Assembly (NCBI RefSeq): GCF_030272615.1
Contig: NC_081410.1
Span: 505,292,942-505,356,941, forward strand
Origin: Cryptomeria japonica
Taxonomy: Eukaryota; Streptophyta; Pinopsida; Cupressales; Cupressaceae
DNA: 64,000 nucleotides
Direction of reading: 5' to 3'
Made by a program: the position numbers and the translations under genes. Each line of letters starts with the position of its first letter. Positions within the stretch are counted from its first letter, which is position 1. Below are positions 40,961-51,649 of this stretch, piece by piece. The notes beneath the pieces are model-generated. The model saw only the letters and a list, made by a program, of their open reading frames with translations, searched no databases and was not told where the DNA came from.

Positions 40961-41023
<63 letters not shown>
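38986..41023. repeat. Compound microsatellite block (TG, AG, AGAT, CA, AT, TC)
   Basis: (TG)n and (AG)n at 38983-39034; degenerate AGAGATAGA tracts 39060-39460; pure (AG)n 39463-39516; alternating TATG/CACATA 39600-40110; pyrimidine-rich TCTC/CCATC tracts 40140-40440; (AT)n at about 40584-40626; (TC)n 40960-41022. Very long frames on both strands here encode only Cys-Val, Thr-His, Tyr-Ile or Ser-Leu repeats and are not genes. Confidence 0.95.
39830..40990. repeat. Large tandem duplication inside the microsatellite block
   Basis: GTGCGTGCATGTGCGCACAA and the following 300 bp (ATCAAACTATTCAATGCTTT, AACTCTAGATCTCTATCTCT, AGATAGCTAAAATATCAACT) occur at 40091 onward and again 563 bp later at about 40654. 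The upstream CACATGTACATGTGTGTACA segment is duplicated too. The AAACTATTCAA(T/C) word also occurs at about 39524 and 39748, so the block grew by repeated duplication of a seed unit. Confidence 0.85.
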
Positions 41024-41027
<4 letters not shown>

Positions 41028-41036
41028 TCTATTTAT

Positions 41037-41975
41037 GTGACCACCATGATACAGAAAAGACCTAAAACATTTCATACTCAACCACAAATCATGGTAGTTT
41101 TCAAAACAAAAGATTACCTGTTGAGCGCTTGGGATTGATTATCGAATGCAGATGGAAAACCAAATGAATTAAAACTATATTAATACGCACATACAGTCTA
41201 GGGTTATCCCATTGAACCTTCAAACACAACGATAAAAAAATGCAGTTTAATGGTTGTTTGATAAAAAAAGTCATACCAAACATAGAATAAGCTATGTAAA
41301 ACCTTAAATAACAAACACACAGAGTGTAATGATTAATTGAGCAAAATAACTGGATAAGCAAAGTGCAAATAAAAATAGTAACCACCATGATAGAGAAAAG
41401 ACCTAAAACATTCCATACTAAAGCATAAATCGTGGCAGTTTAATAGTTTGTTGACAAAATATTTGAAGCAAGCAAACATTGAATTATGATAAATCGTAAA
41501 TAAGAAACCCAAAATTACCTATCCTTCGTAGTGGTTTGTTAATGACATGCTTCGACAAACATCATTGCTTGGATATTAAGGCTGAAGAGAATAATGAATT
41601 AGCTATAAACTATGTTTCTACAGGCAGATGAGAGCTTAAGAGGGTTGAGGAACATATGGAAAGCATATAAAATGAAGACCTATAAAACTAAAAACCAAAA
41701 AGAGATAAAGCAATTAAGAATGAAACACTGTTTTGACTAGAATATAAAAACCATGTAAATATGAAACAAAAGACTTAATCTTGAAGTGGCTATAACCCGT
41801 GTTTGTACAAGGAAATGAGATGTAAACAAAACTCAAGAAGATATGAAAAGCATATAAAATTAAGATGTAGAAAACTGAAAAGCAAAATAAGATAAAAGCT
41901 ATTAACAGTGAAATGTTTTTTTGCGTAAAATATATAAACCATGTAAATATGAACCAATAATTACCTTTGTTTCGA
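41037..41975. repeat. Dispersed local duplications between microsatellites and the RPA relic
   Basis: GT(G/A)ACCACCATGATA(C/G)AGAA then AAGACCTAAAACATT occurs at 41037 and 41380. A module of about 190 bp (minus strand: TTTCATATTTACATGGTTT ... TTATAGCTA/C) occurs at about 41598-41775 and 41790-41965. I see no gene here; short minus-strand frames are shadows of the repeated A/T-rich module. Confidence 0.6.
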
Positions 41976-42089
41976 TGAGGGATAAGAGTAGCATGGAATT
42001 CCACAAATTGAATATGCACAATCTGCATTTTATATATTTTGAATGAGTAAAATGCGTGAGCATGAAAAAGGTATGTGATTCATAAAAAT

Positions 42090-43142
42090 GCGAGTATACT
42101 AAAAGATGGCAAGTCAAACATATGTATGGTCCTGTGTTGAACATTAGAGTCGTCTCTTCGTTGGATGATTGACATTTCAACAATAGTGTAGATAAGCCCA
42201 ACAATGTTAACCAATGTATAGTGGCATTATTTGAGATTTCAGTAATTGGCATGTAGGAAAATAATTTGACAGCCACAAAATGGTCATCATCACACTGTTT
42301 AATTATTGAGTCTTGGTCCAAGGTGATCTCCATATGGCTGTTTAACTTGTTAAACTTTGTATTGTCTTCTTTAATTGCCCCTTTTGAAATTGTATACAAG
42401 CCACCAATTTTAATTCTATCATAATGTAATTCTGCAATGTCATTGAAACATGTAATTTTAATTTTTATGTTATCATTATCAATTACATCAAAGCTAAAGA
42501 CCTACCCATTGTTGTGCTGCGTGTTGTATCGGTACATTGGTTTCTTGTTTGTTACTCGACCTTTGATTGTCCACCTAGACTGGTAAGGATTTAAATCCTT
42601 GATATGCGTCACATTCTTAGGCAAACTATGCTTCATAGAATGCATGCACAGGCCAAACTTGGGACTTTTGGTGGATGGGGGTGTTGTCTCCTTTGGTTGC
42701 CTTTTCTCTTCTCGATGTTTGTACAAGTATTTTTGTTTCCCAAACAATTCTGATTTTGTGGCAATAACATCTAAGTTGCAGATTATAATAGACCTATTGT
42801 ACAAGAATAATGAAGGTTTTGGTAACATCCAATTATTTTAGTTTAAAATAGAATGAAAAGGAAAATTGGCAGCATTACAACACACCTTGATTCACTAGTC
42901 TTTCAACAAATGATATTTGACAAGAAAACTATTGAACCTATTTTGAGTGTGTCTGCATAGATTAGATCTCTGAACTTTGGTGGAAGGATGACCACTTGCA
43001 TGTGGTCACCATCAGATAAGACCACCCTAAATCATTCAACATCGACAGTGTTGGAAGGAAATTTCTTAAAAGATAATAGTTGCAATTTTGGAGAGGTTAT
43101 AACATCTCCAACATTGATAAAATGAATTGCATTTGGAGTCAA
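42090..43142 (-). pseudogene. RPA70 (RPA1)-like single-strand DNA-binding protein relic
   Basis: Large-subunit replication protein A binds ssDNA in replication and repair. On the minus strand, 43142-42886 reads LTPNAIHFINVGDVITSPKL...FRVVLSDGDHMQVVILPPKF...GSIVFLSNIIC, the N-terminal RPA70N domain. After a short intron (acceptor ACAATAG, exon from 42793) come RSIIICNLDVIATKSELFGK, then LNPYQSRWTIKGRVTNK and CFNDIAELHYDRIKIGGLYT then ISKGAIK, the linker and the OB fold DBD-A. In-frame TGA (twice in the first exon) and TAG (after the HNNG of DBD-A) break it. DBD-B, the zinc-bearing DBD-C and the C-terminus are not recognisable. RPA1-like genes are known cargo of plant Helitrons, but I see no Helitron ends. 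Confidence 0.8.
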
Positions 43143-43197
43143 CTTCTACTCCACATTTCCAACCTGCCAAGACAATTGAAGCACTTTTGAGTTGTTT

Positions 43198-43229
43198 ATA
43201 CACACACACACACAAATATATATATTTAT

Positions 43230-43294
<65 letters not shown>

Positions 43295-43321
43295 GATATA
43301 TACATATATATACATACATAT

Positions 43322-43354
<33 letters not shown>

Positions 43355-43480
43355 CACATATGCACATACATACATACATATATGTATGTATGTATGTATA
43401 CACATGTATATATATGTATATATGTATATATATTTACACACACAATATATGTGTGTGTACACACATATACATATATCTGT
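43198..43480. repeat. (CA)n and TA/CA microsatellites
   Basis: A (CA)n core at about 43231-43290 flanked by ACATATA, CATA and TATG tracts to 43480. Frames across it are low-complexity only. 43500-44500 beyond it is AT-rich with no recognisable gene. Confidence 0.95.
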
Positions 43481-44509
43481 GTGTGAAGGACAACCCATTT
43501 GCAATCAAGCAATTAAACCCTCTAAGATTTATGTCGGGAAAGAAAATATAAATTTATTATAGCTGTTTAATATTTTATCAAAATACATACATGAAAACAA
43601 GCACTTCCACTTATGTGTTTCCAAACAATTCACATTTAAGCTGCAACAGTACAACTATATAAATAGATAGAGAAATAAACACCTTATCAAAGTTATTTGC
43701 TACTTTAATTTGTATAGTGGCTGCTTCCCAACAAAAACATGCCACCAAGCAAAAACCAACAAAACTTTTAACCTTAAATTTGAATTCAAACCAGTTTGGA
43801 ATTTTTATTGATATTTAAATTTACCATATTTTTAGCTAAAATCATTATTTAAGTAATCAAACACTCTATAGTTTATGTGGAAATTAATATGGAAACATAT
43901 GCACAGACACATATAAATAATATTCGAGAAGAGAGCACTATGTTTACTCCAATGAAAGAAAGAAGCAATGAAAATAAATATCAGAATAACAAACAACAAG
44001 CTGAACAAGACAACTAAAACTTTTAAATTAGAAATCGTACTTACTAGAGGTTCACTGTCATAAGTGAGCACTATCTGTATAGAGGGTTCCATCTATGTAG
44101 ATGACATAAGAGAATAGAAAAATATTCAATTGCAAGCTTCCTAAAACACCACAAATACATTCAGTTTAATGATTAGTTGATAGCATTACAAAAAAACTTA
44201 AGAGTCAAATATCAAAACCGGTTAATATAAAGTGGAAATCATCTTACCTTCAACAATGTTTGAGAGTGACGTCCCCTTCATGCGAACAAAGCAACCCAAA
44301 TATGAAAGGGAAAAGTGTCTATATGAGAGGAGTATAAAAAAAGACCTTAATGAAATATAAAAACAACAAAATCTTAAAAGCCGCACAAAAAAAAAACAAG
44401 GAGATGACAAAAATATGAATAAAACCCTGATATGTGTGTATAAAAGCACCCTATACATGTATTTACATAGATATATATCACCACAAATGAACACATTATC
44501 AAACTTGCC

Positions 44510-44549
44510 TGACACACACACACACACACACGCATGCATGTATATACAC

Positions 44550-44626
<77 letters not shown>

Positions 44627-44649
44627 CAATCATACATATATATTTATGA

Positions 44650-44744
<95 letters not shown>

Positions 44745-45060
44745 TGTGTGTATGTACACACACACACACAAACACACAAACACACGTACACACACACATA
44801 CATACACACACACATACATACATACATACATACATACATACATTGTACCACACGAGAACTGCTTGCAACCAAATTAACCTACACATAATGGGATCAAATC
44901 TCTCGTGTTTTTAAAGGCAGTGAAGAAGTCTGTGAATGTTTTTCCATTTGGATTCGATAATCAATCCCATGTGTAGATATGCATACACATACATACATAC
45001 ATGTATGTATGTATGTAAACACACACACACACACATGTGTGTGTGTATGTTTACATATAT

Positions 45061-45134
<74 letters not shown>
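44510..45134. repeat. CATATA hexamer array and long (CA)n arrays
   Basis: Hexameric CATATA repeat at about 44547-44627, (CA)n at 44652-44740, mixed ACACA/CATA to 44842, then TATG/ACAC and (CA)n at 45063-45134. The last tract ends exactly where the Ty3/gypsy LTR begins. Confidence 0.95.
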
Positions 45135-45137
<3 letters not shown>

Positions 45138-46230
45138 CTACACATAAAAATGACAATGAGCAATTAAATAAATATTTTATATTTATTTAATAATTATTCT
45201 TCTATTAAATTGTTAATTTGAAAAGATTAATTTATTCAATTCATTTCATGTCCTTCTATTAATTAATTTAATTGAAATATTTTATTAATTAATTCGTTAT
45301 ATCCTTTTCTTCTAATCAATTAATGAAATATCTAATACTTAATTATTCCTCTATCTACTATCCTATAGTCTCATTAATTAAATAATTTCTTAATTATTTA
45401 ATCCCTTTTCCAACTCATCCATCATGTGGCTAAATAAATTCAACAAAATAAAATAAAATAAAACCATTTATTAGCCACTTATCTCCAACTTCCAAAATAA
45501 ATGAAATATTGTGTATGTACACATATTTCCTAACCTTCTTCTATATTCTCTCCAACATCCCTATATCTTAGAAGGATTTGATTCCACTTGTCCTCTCATT
45601 CCTACATCTTCTCCAACTATCCTATATCCTCTCAAGTCTTCAACTCAGTCAAGGTGAGATGAGTGACACTTGTCTTCTCCTTCCTCCTTTCTCTCAACCT
45701 TCAACCTCTTGCTCATAGCCATCCAATTTGCAAGATTCGATCATGACCATTGATCTCTGCCACCTAGGCTCATGCACTCAAAATTCTATAAAAAGAGGTC
45801 TCCTAAGCCATTTTGAAACTAATAGACCAATAGCTAATCATATGGTCATTCTAGGAGTCTTCATCTTGCATCTGTGAGTTTGAGTTTGAAGCAATTAGCA
45901 ATTTTAGAATTCTTATCATAGCTTAATATCACGTTAGCTTAAATCATTTGCATATGCATATCGTAGTATTAGTTAACTATTAGTCCATTCTTTGTATGCC
46001 ATCTTGGAAGCTACCAGTGCTTGTCTGAGAGCAAATCATTTGCAACCATGAACAGTGGAGTTAGGACACAATGAGGTGTAAATCATGTAAGGTATAAATC
46101 TTGTTTATTTCATTTACTTCATGTTACTTCATTGGTTGAAGTTAAGTTTCCCGTAGGTTTCATTTTTATATTGTATGATGGACTAACAAGTTTCAGGACA
46201 TTTCTTTGGAGTTCAAATTTAACCTCAACA
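45135..46230 (+). repeat. 5' LTR of the + strand Ty3/gypsy element
   Basis: About 1.1 kb, from AGTCTACACATAAAA (the ancestral TG start seems mutated to AG next to the CA repeat) to ...CCTCAACA just before the PBS. Its A/T-rich start (AATTAAATAAATATTTTAT) resembles, in the same sense, the start of the minus-strand element's LTR. No matching 3' LTR lies in the window. Confidence 0.75.
45787..45797 (+). promoter_or_regulatory. LTR TATA box
   Basis: TATAAAAAGAG inside the LTR, about 440 bp before its 3' end. It is the best core-promoter candidate for the element transcript; the start would fall roughly 30 bp downstream. Confidence 0.65.
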
Positions 46231-46233
46231 TTT

Positions 46234-46252
46234 TTGGCGCCCACCGTAGGGC
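46234..46252 (+). promoter_or_regulatory. Primer-binding site
   Basis: TTGGCGCCCACCGTAGGGC lies three to four bases after the LTR-terminal CA. TGGCGCC...GGGGC-type sites are the standard minus-strand primer site of plant Tat/Athila-class Ty3/gypsy elements. Which tRNA is used was not checked. Confidence 0.8.
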
Positions 46253-46329
46253 TCATGCCTCGAACTTATCTTTCTAATATCTTGTCTTATTCTTGTAGAA
46301 CTAGTTTAACACTTTTGTAAATCAATTTC

Positions 46330-46545
46330 ACGCATCTGTGAAATTTGATAGCGTTTTTGTTAGATAGGTTAGCGCTTTTATTGCTTAAATTAACGCCCAT
46401 GTTAAATAAAATAGTGCTTTTAAACATGAATTCACACAATTAAGCAATAGGATAGTGCTTTTGTTGTTTAGGATAGCGCTTTTGCCATTCAGGTTAGCGC
46501 TTTTGCTTATTAGGATAGCGCTTTTTCTGTTTTAGCGCTTCTGTC
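46330..46545 (+). repeat. 21-bp-period array, first of two in the leader
   Basis: Degenerate units with core (T/A)TAG(C/T)GCTTTTG. The core falls at about 46330, 46350, 46371, 46392, 46413, 46434, 46454, 46475, 46496, 46517 and 46534, so spacing is 20-21 bp almost throughout. Spacers vary while the GCGC-TTTT core persists. It sits between PBS and gag, starting about 80 bp after the PBS. Function unknown. Confidence 0.85.
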
Positions 46546-46889
46546 TCGACTGTGCTCAAATTTGACTTTTTATAAATTGAAAGCTAACAATCTTTGCAGG
46601 TCCGAATGTCCAAGACTTAAAATTTTGCAAGCTACTGACATTTGTGTGTGTAGGGTTATTTTGAAGCAAATTTCATGCATTTATTCACATCTAGTTGATC
46701 ATAAGTATTTTAGAAAGTAAAACATCATATCTTTCTCGTCTAGCTTAACTAGGAGGATAAATCAACAACATGCAACTTGCATTTGAGTGTTTTCCTTAAC
46801 GTAGTTGCACATAGATTATTAGAAGGCTTAAAATAAAACTTTTGTCTTCTGTGCTTGTTGAAGTAGTAGGCAAGTATGCTCTCATCCTC

Positions 46890-47460
46890 TTACGATGATC
46901 AGGAAACCAGACCTACTTTCTTTTATGTGTAATCTTTAGAGGGTCTCCCTTCTTGAGCTGCCTTGAGGGGGCCAGTGAGAGGGGAATGACCCAACTGGAA
47001 ATGGGCTAATACTGAGTCCTTCCGATCCACTCTAAATAAATCGTGTTTGTGACGAAAGTCATAAACAACATGTGCTGATTAGTTCATACCGACACTATGT
47101 TTCCCCATAAACCCTATGGAGCGTAACCTCTATAGGCTGGGAACCTTCTATATTTACAGAGTGTAGAGTGCCATATATATGGCCACATGACCAGAAGCCT
47201 TTAGTAAAAAACCAATTGTACTAGTTGCCAAAATCCTTCTAATTGTTGGTGCAGGAGGTCGGACCTCTGAAGCGACTCACACACATACGGTTCTTAATAG
47301 AGATATGAAGTTTACCATGGAGAGTTTTCATGGAAACTGGTGCTTGGCTGCCCCAAAGAAGTGAGTGCCGAGGGCGAAGCCAGTGGGGTCAAGCATCTAA
47401 ATATCCGCTCTGAATAGCGTAGCCTCGGAGGAAACCCCATGTGAGATTCAACAATTATTG
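46890..47460 (+). other. GC-richer leader segment, probably structured RNA
   Basis: Between the two 21-bp arrays lies a stretch with markedly higher GC than its surroundings and no long frame. It has short self-complementary runs such as GGAGGTCGGACCTC (47247-47260) and GGCTGCCCC...GTGGGGTC (47347-47390). By position it could hold the packaging/dimerisation signal or a translation element of the retrotransposon RNA. No fold was computed. Confidence 0.35.
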
Positions 47461-47645
47461 TCTCAGCCTACCATAGGATTTGTGCTTGCTTGTGCGTTTT
47501 TTTTTCAAACATTGTGTCTTTTATGTCTATAACGTGCTCAGAATGGTCAAAAACTTGGAAAAACATGATCTAGAAATGAGCAAAAATCTGACAACTTGCT
47601 AGAAAAATTGAAAATCCTTGTAACACAGTCTAAACAATGCCAGAA

Positions 47646-47880
47646 CCGCGCATTTGTCGTGCAAAATAAGCATTTAAGCAACATTGCAACACTTTTGTGT
47701 CATAGGTTCACGCATTTGATCAGTAGATTAACACTTTTAAGCATAAAACCACGCTTTTGTACCACAATTTTCCGCTTTTAGTGCCATAGAGCAACACTTT
47801 CAAACAACCGAATAACGCTTGTCCCATAAGTTAGCGCTTTTGACAAAAAGGTTAGTGCAAATGTTTTCTCGCATCTGAGA
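47646..47880 (+). repeat. 21-bp-period array, second in the leader
   Basis: Units with core (C/A)(A/G)CGC(A/T)TTTG. Core GC/AC dinucleotides fall at 47650, 47670, 47691, 47712, 47733, 47753, 47774, 47796, 47817, 47836, 47857 and about 47871, a 19-22 bp spacing for almost the whole run. The core is more varied than in the first array (CACGCATTTG, AACACTTTTG, TAGCGCTTTTG). About 680 bp of AT-rich leader separate it from gag. Confidence 0.85.
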
Positions 47881-48558
47881 CAGAGGGCATTTCTGCATAT
47901 CAGACCAAAATTTCAAAACTAGTTTCAGATAGCCTTTTCGAGTAGAGTTGTCTTTAAACTATCAGAGACCTTCAAACTAGTCTGATAATTAGGCTTTATC
48001 AATCAAATAGGCTACTTCCAAAGGCTTCATAAGCATACAATTCACAACAATTTAAGTGATTCAACCATTTTAAGTGCAAAAAATCAACATCATTATTAGT
48101 TTCTCATCAGGATATATCGAATCCTCTATCATGAAACTTGATCATATCCACCTTTTGTTCATTATCTTGGATATATCGTTCCCATTTTGAACCTAGGTTA
48201 TATCAAAAACAAAATTGCACTCACATTGGAATCAAGCAAACTTGTAAACCATCATATGCTTATATGACTTTTAAATATCGTCTTAAGAAAAGAAAACCCA
48301 GTTATAAGGCTACTCAGAAGAGGATAATATTCTTGTATATCAATCACAAGATCTTGTTAAAACACAGGACATCCCTACACTGTTTTTGTCACTATTTACA
48401 TGGTTACGAGACATAATTTGACAAAGAACTTTTGTAAGCACGTGCCTTTCAACAACAAGATGCTTTATCACAACGCACCAATAACACTACTAAAGTCAAC
48501 AAAGATTATCTTCCTAAACCAATAATCACTTATTGAGTTATATTTAGAAGGTCAAAAT

Positions 48559-50337
48559 TTGAGAAGTTTTCGAATCAATCACATGCCAGTTTGGATTAGA
48601 GCTCAATACGAGCAATTCAAAAAACAACAAAAACAAATGGAAGAAGATAATTCAATGTTTCAAACTTTTGGATACACAAATGTTGATGAAGAAGCGGTCA
48701 ATAACACCATTAGAGACCTTGAACAAGATGATAAATTTGACAAACTAATGGAAAAGTTATTGGAGAAACAAAAGGAAAAATACCTTCTAATGCTGGCAAA
48801 ATTAGGAGCTAAATTGCCACAAGACTTTAACATAGAAAGTTTGAAACAAGATGCAAAGACGAGTAACAATCGAAACACATATGATCCAAATAACGAGGAT
48901 GTAAATCAAGTAAATCATGAGGAGACAAGAGGAGATAAAACAAGAAAAGACCATGATGATACAAGAAGAGAGCGTGGTGATAGAAGAACTTATGAGGATA
49001 CAAGGAAAACCTGTATGGATAATCCTTTGTTAACTCTCGCTCAACAAATGTAAACCTTTCAACAACAAATACATGATATGCAAAATGGAATGAGCTCCAA
49101 GAAATATTCATTGGAGGACATCTGCCCATATCCTTTTAACAAAAGTTTAAACATGATACCATTCCCACAACATTGTGAAATCCCTAAATATGATAAATAC
49201 GATGGGAAATGTGATCCTCAAGATCATATTAGGGAATTTTACACTACGAGTATGGAATTTGCACACGATGAAACTTACCTGATGCGTCTATTCCCTAGGA
49301 GTTTAAATGGACAATCATTGGAATGGTTCTCAAAACTACCATTTGGAATTAAATCTTTTGAAGAACCTGTGAACAAATTTATCTCACAATACTCCTACAA
49401 TGTAAGAAATGAGATAAAAATGTTAGATCTATGTAATATCAAGCAAAAGAATGGTGAATCTTTCATGGCATTTTTACAATGATGGAAATGAATTTTCAAT
49501 AGATATCCAAGAGGTGTACCCGTTCAAGAGAAAATGGACATATTCATTGACAACCTTATCAGTGAAATGAGTTACCGTCTTAAAATGCAATGTCCTCCTT
49601 CTTTTGCTAAGATGATTGAAAATGGTCTAAATATAGAAGATGCAATGGTAAAGAAAGGAGAGTTAAAATATTACAACAATTCCTATAATAACAATCATAA
49701 CAACAACAACAACAATAACAATGACAAACCTAAATTCTGGTGAAAGAATAGGAATGTTACCAATGGAGGAAATGATGACAGTAATGCTACGAAACAACAA
49801 CCAATCTTCAACTTATCAAGTCAAATACCAAGAAACAACAATCAAGAGAACAGTAAATCCAAGTCTTTCTTCTCCAATCCTTGTAGGAAATTCACTAACA
49901 TTGGAGAACCCTTGGAATCAACTTTGTAAACTCTTCTTGCAAATGAATTGATTACTTTACCAGAAGCAAGAAATTATGAACCTCAAGTCAAACCTAATTG
50001 GTGTAATGACAATCATTTTTGCAATTACCATCGAAACAAAGGACACCAAATTAATGATTGTCAAAGATTGAAGCACCTTATTCAAGATTTAATCAATAAT
50101 GGAACTATCACAATGGATAGTCATAAGATGAACAAAACACATCTAGCATTCAAAACTCCACTTCCAAACTATGAAAAAGGTGAACAATCTAAATCAAAAG
50201 ATGACAAAGGAAAAACTAAAGTTAATTACACTTATAAGTATGATGATGTGGTAAATGTCATCATCATTAAAGATAACACACCTTCAGAACCAACGTCATT
50301 AGAAGAAGCAAAGCGAAGGTTACATTTCTGGGTATAA
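48559..50337 (+). pseudogene. Ty3/gypsy gag
   Basis: Capsid/nucleocapsid polyprotein. A single frame runs from MRSFRINHMPVW to 50337 with internal stops at 49051, 49480, 49489, 49741 and 49927. The N-terminal third is charged and coiled-coil-like. The retrotransposon gag domain starts near 49190 (KYDKYDGKCDPQDHIREFY, RLFPRSLNGQSLEWFSKLP). An Asn-rich run follows (about 49670-49730). A knuckle CNYHRNKGHQINDC followed by QRLKHLIQDLINNGTI matches the Tat-type CX2HX4HX4C finger. No indels are needed across 1.8 kb. Confidence 0.85.
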
Positions 50338-50506
50338 AAAATGAATCAACATCCAATTCAAGACAATACAACTTAGTGAAACAATTGCAAAGGATACCCG
50401 CTATCAATTTTGGAACTCCTAAAATTTTCACCTATGCAAAAAATTGGAAAAAGCTGTAACAGAAACAACAGTTTCAAAAGACCTAGATGTGGATTAGTTC
50501 CAAAAC

Positions 50507-50914
50507 ATGGTGAGACACCTTATAGCCCCTCATTGCTTATCATTTTCTGAAAATGATGACGCATCCTTGCAACAACCTCACAATGCTTCCTTACATGTTG
50601 AAGTCACCATTCATAAAACTAGTGTCAAACACGTACTCATAGATGGTGGAGTTGGCTTAAACATTTGTGCATTAAGTTTAATAAAGGCTTTGAGATATTC
50701 AAAAAATGTAGTAGATCCAAAGAAGAAAATAACTATTAAGGCTTATGATGAAGAAGAGCGTTCTTCTAAAGGAACTGTGGTGTTACCAATCAAAATAGGA
50801 CCTGTGGAAAAGTATACATTATGTCAGGTTTTAGACTTGAATTTGTCTTATAACATTCTTCTAGGAAGACCATGGATTCATGACATGCAAACAATTCCTT
50901 ATACATATCACTAG
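50507..50914 (+). pseudogene. Ty3/gypsy aspartic protease
   Basis: Retropepsin that cleaves the polyprotein. HVLIDGGVGLNICALSLIKA holds the catalytic Asp as D-G-G rather than D-[ST]-G, usual for this group. KYTLCQVLDLNLSYNILLGR then PWIHDMQTIPYTYH gives the hydrophobic-hydrophobic-G and the conserved LGRPWIH. The frame differs by one from gag, with about 170 bp of broken sequence between. Confidence 0.85.
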
Positions 50915-51101
50915 TGTGTAAAGTTTCCTCATAAGGGATAAGATGTCACTATAGTCACAGACTCCAGTCAATATTGCAATAATCTAAAACCGACACAAGA
51001 TACAAGAGTTCCACATAACATAATCAGTCTATCCCACCAAAGAAATTCAAGAAAAATTATGGGAAACCTTTGAGAAAAAACTCAAACTAAATGATGAAGG
51101 A

Positions 51102-51485
51102 ATGAGAAAGTATTCTTTACATAGCTTGCCACTTTCACCTAAATCATATGGAAAGCCTACAAATGTTCAAACACAGATCTCAGAAAAATCAGTAGAAATG
51201 TTTGATGGAGCATTTGTTAGAGCTGGAACACTTGTAGAAGAAACCGAAGACAAAGACATTCTTAGTTGGTTGTACAAAGATGAAAATGAAACTATAGAAA
51301 CAACTACAGAAGTTAATATTCCCATAGAGCAATATGGAAATGGTTATAAGATCATGCAAAAAATGGGATATGAAGGAAAAGGATCAATTGGTAAGCGACA
51401 AAAAGGTATTTCAGAACCTATTTGTCCTCACACACAATCTAAAGAAGATAAATCAGGACTTGGATATCCTAATTCAAATAAATAA
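51102..51485 (+). pseudogene. G-patch segment of the Ty3/gypsy polyprotein
   Basis: 127-codon frame. Residues about 75-112 (51326-51440) read EQYGNGYKIMQKMGYEGKGS then IGKRQKGISEPI, a G-patch: spaced glycines, aromatic after the first G, MGY-x-GKG, GI-EPI. G-patches bind RNA or helicases. Here it lies between protease and RT, as in the related minus-strand element (63998-63880). The N-terminal residues (LVEETEDKDILSWLYKD) are acidic. The frame is shifted relative to protease and RT, so this copy is broken. Confidence 0.8.
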
Positions 51486-51649
51486 TCACACAATTATCAA
51501 CATCCAAGGTGGAGAAAGAAAGAAGTCCCTAAAGAAGAACCATGGCAAGAAAAGATACACCAAGCAACATAAATAGTAGCTAACAAACAAAAATAAGAAG
51601 AATATGAGAAATATCAGGAAGAACTTGCAATCAAAAGAGAAGAAGAATC

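Noticed and set aside
43066-45190. Cys-Val and Thr-His rich frames, up to 157 codons
   Set aside because: Products of (CA)n/(TG)n and CATATA arrays, with no domain and no coding composition.
46890-47460. Hammerhead ribozyme or retrozyme in the leader
   Set aside because: Looked for CTGATGA...GAAAC spacing by eye and did not find it.
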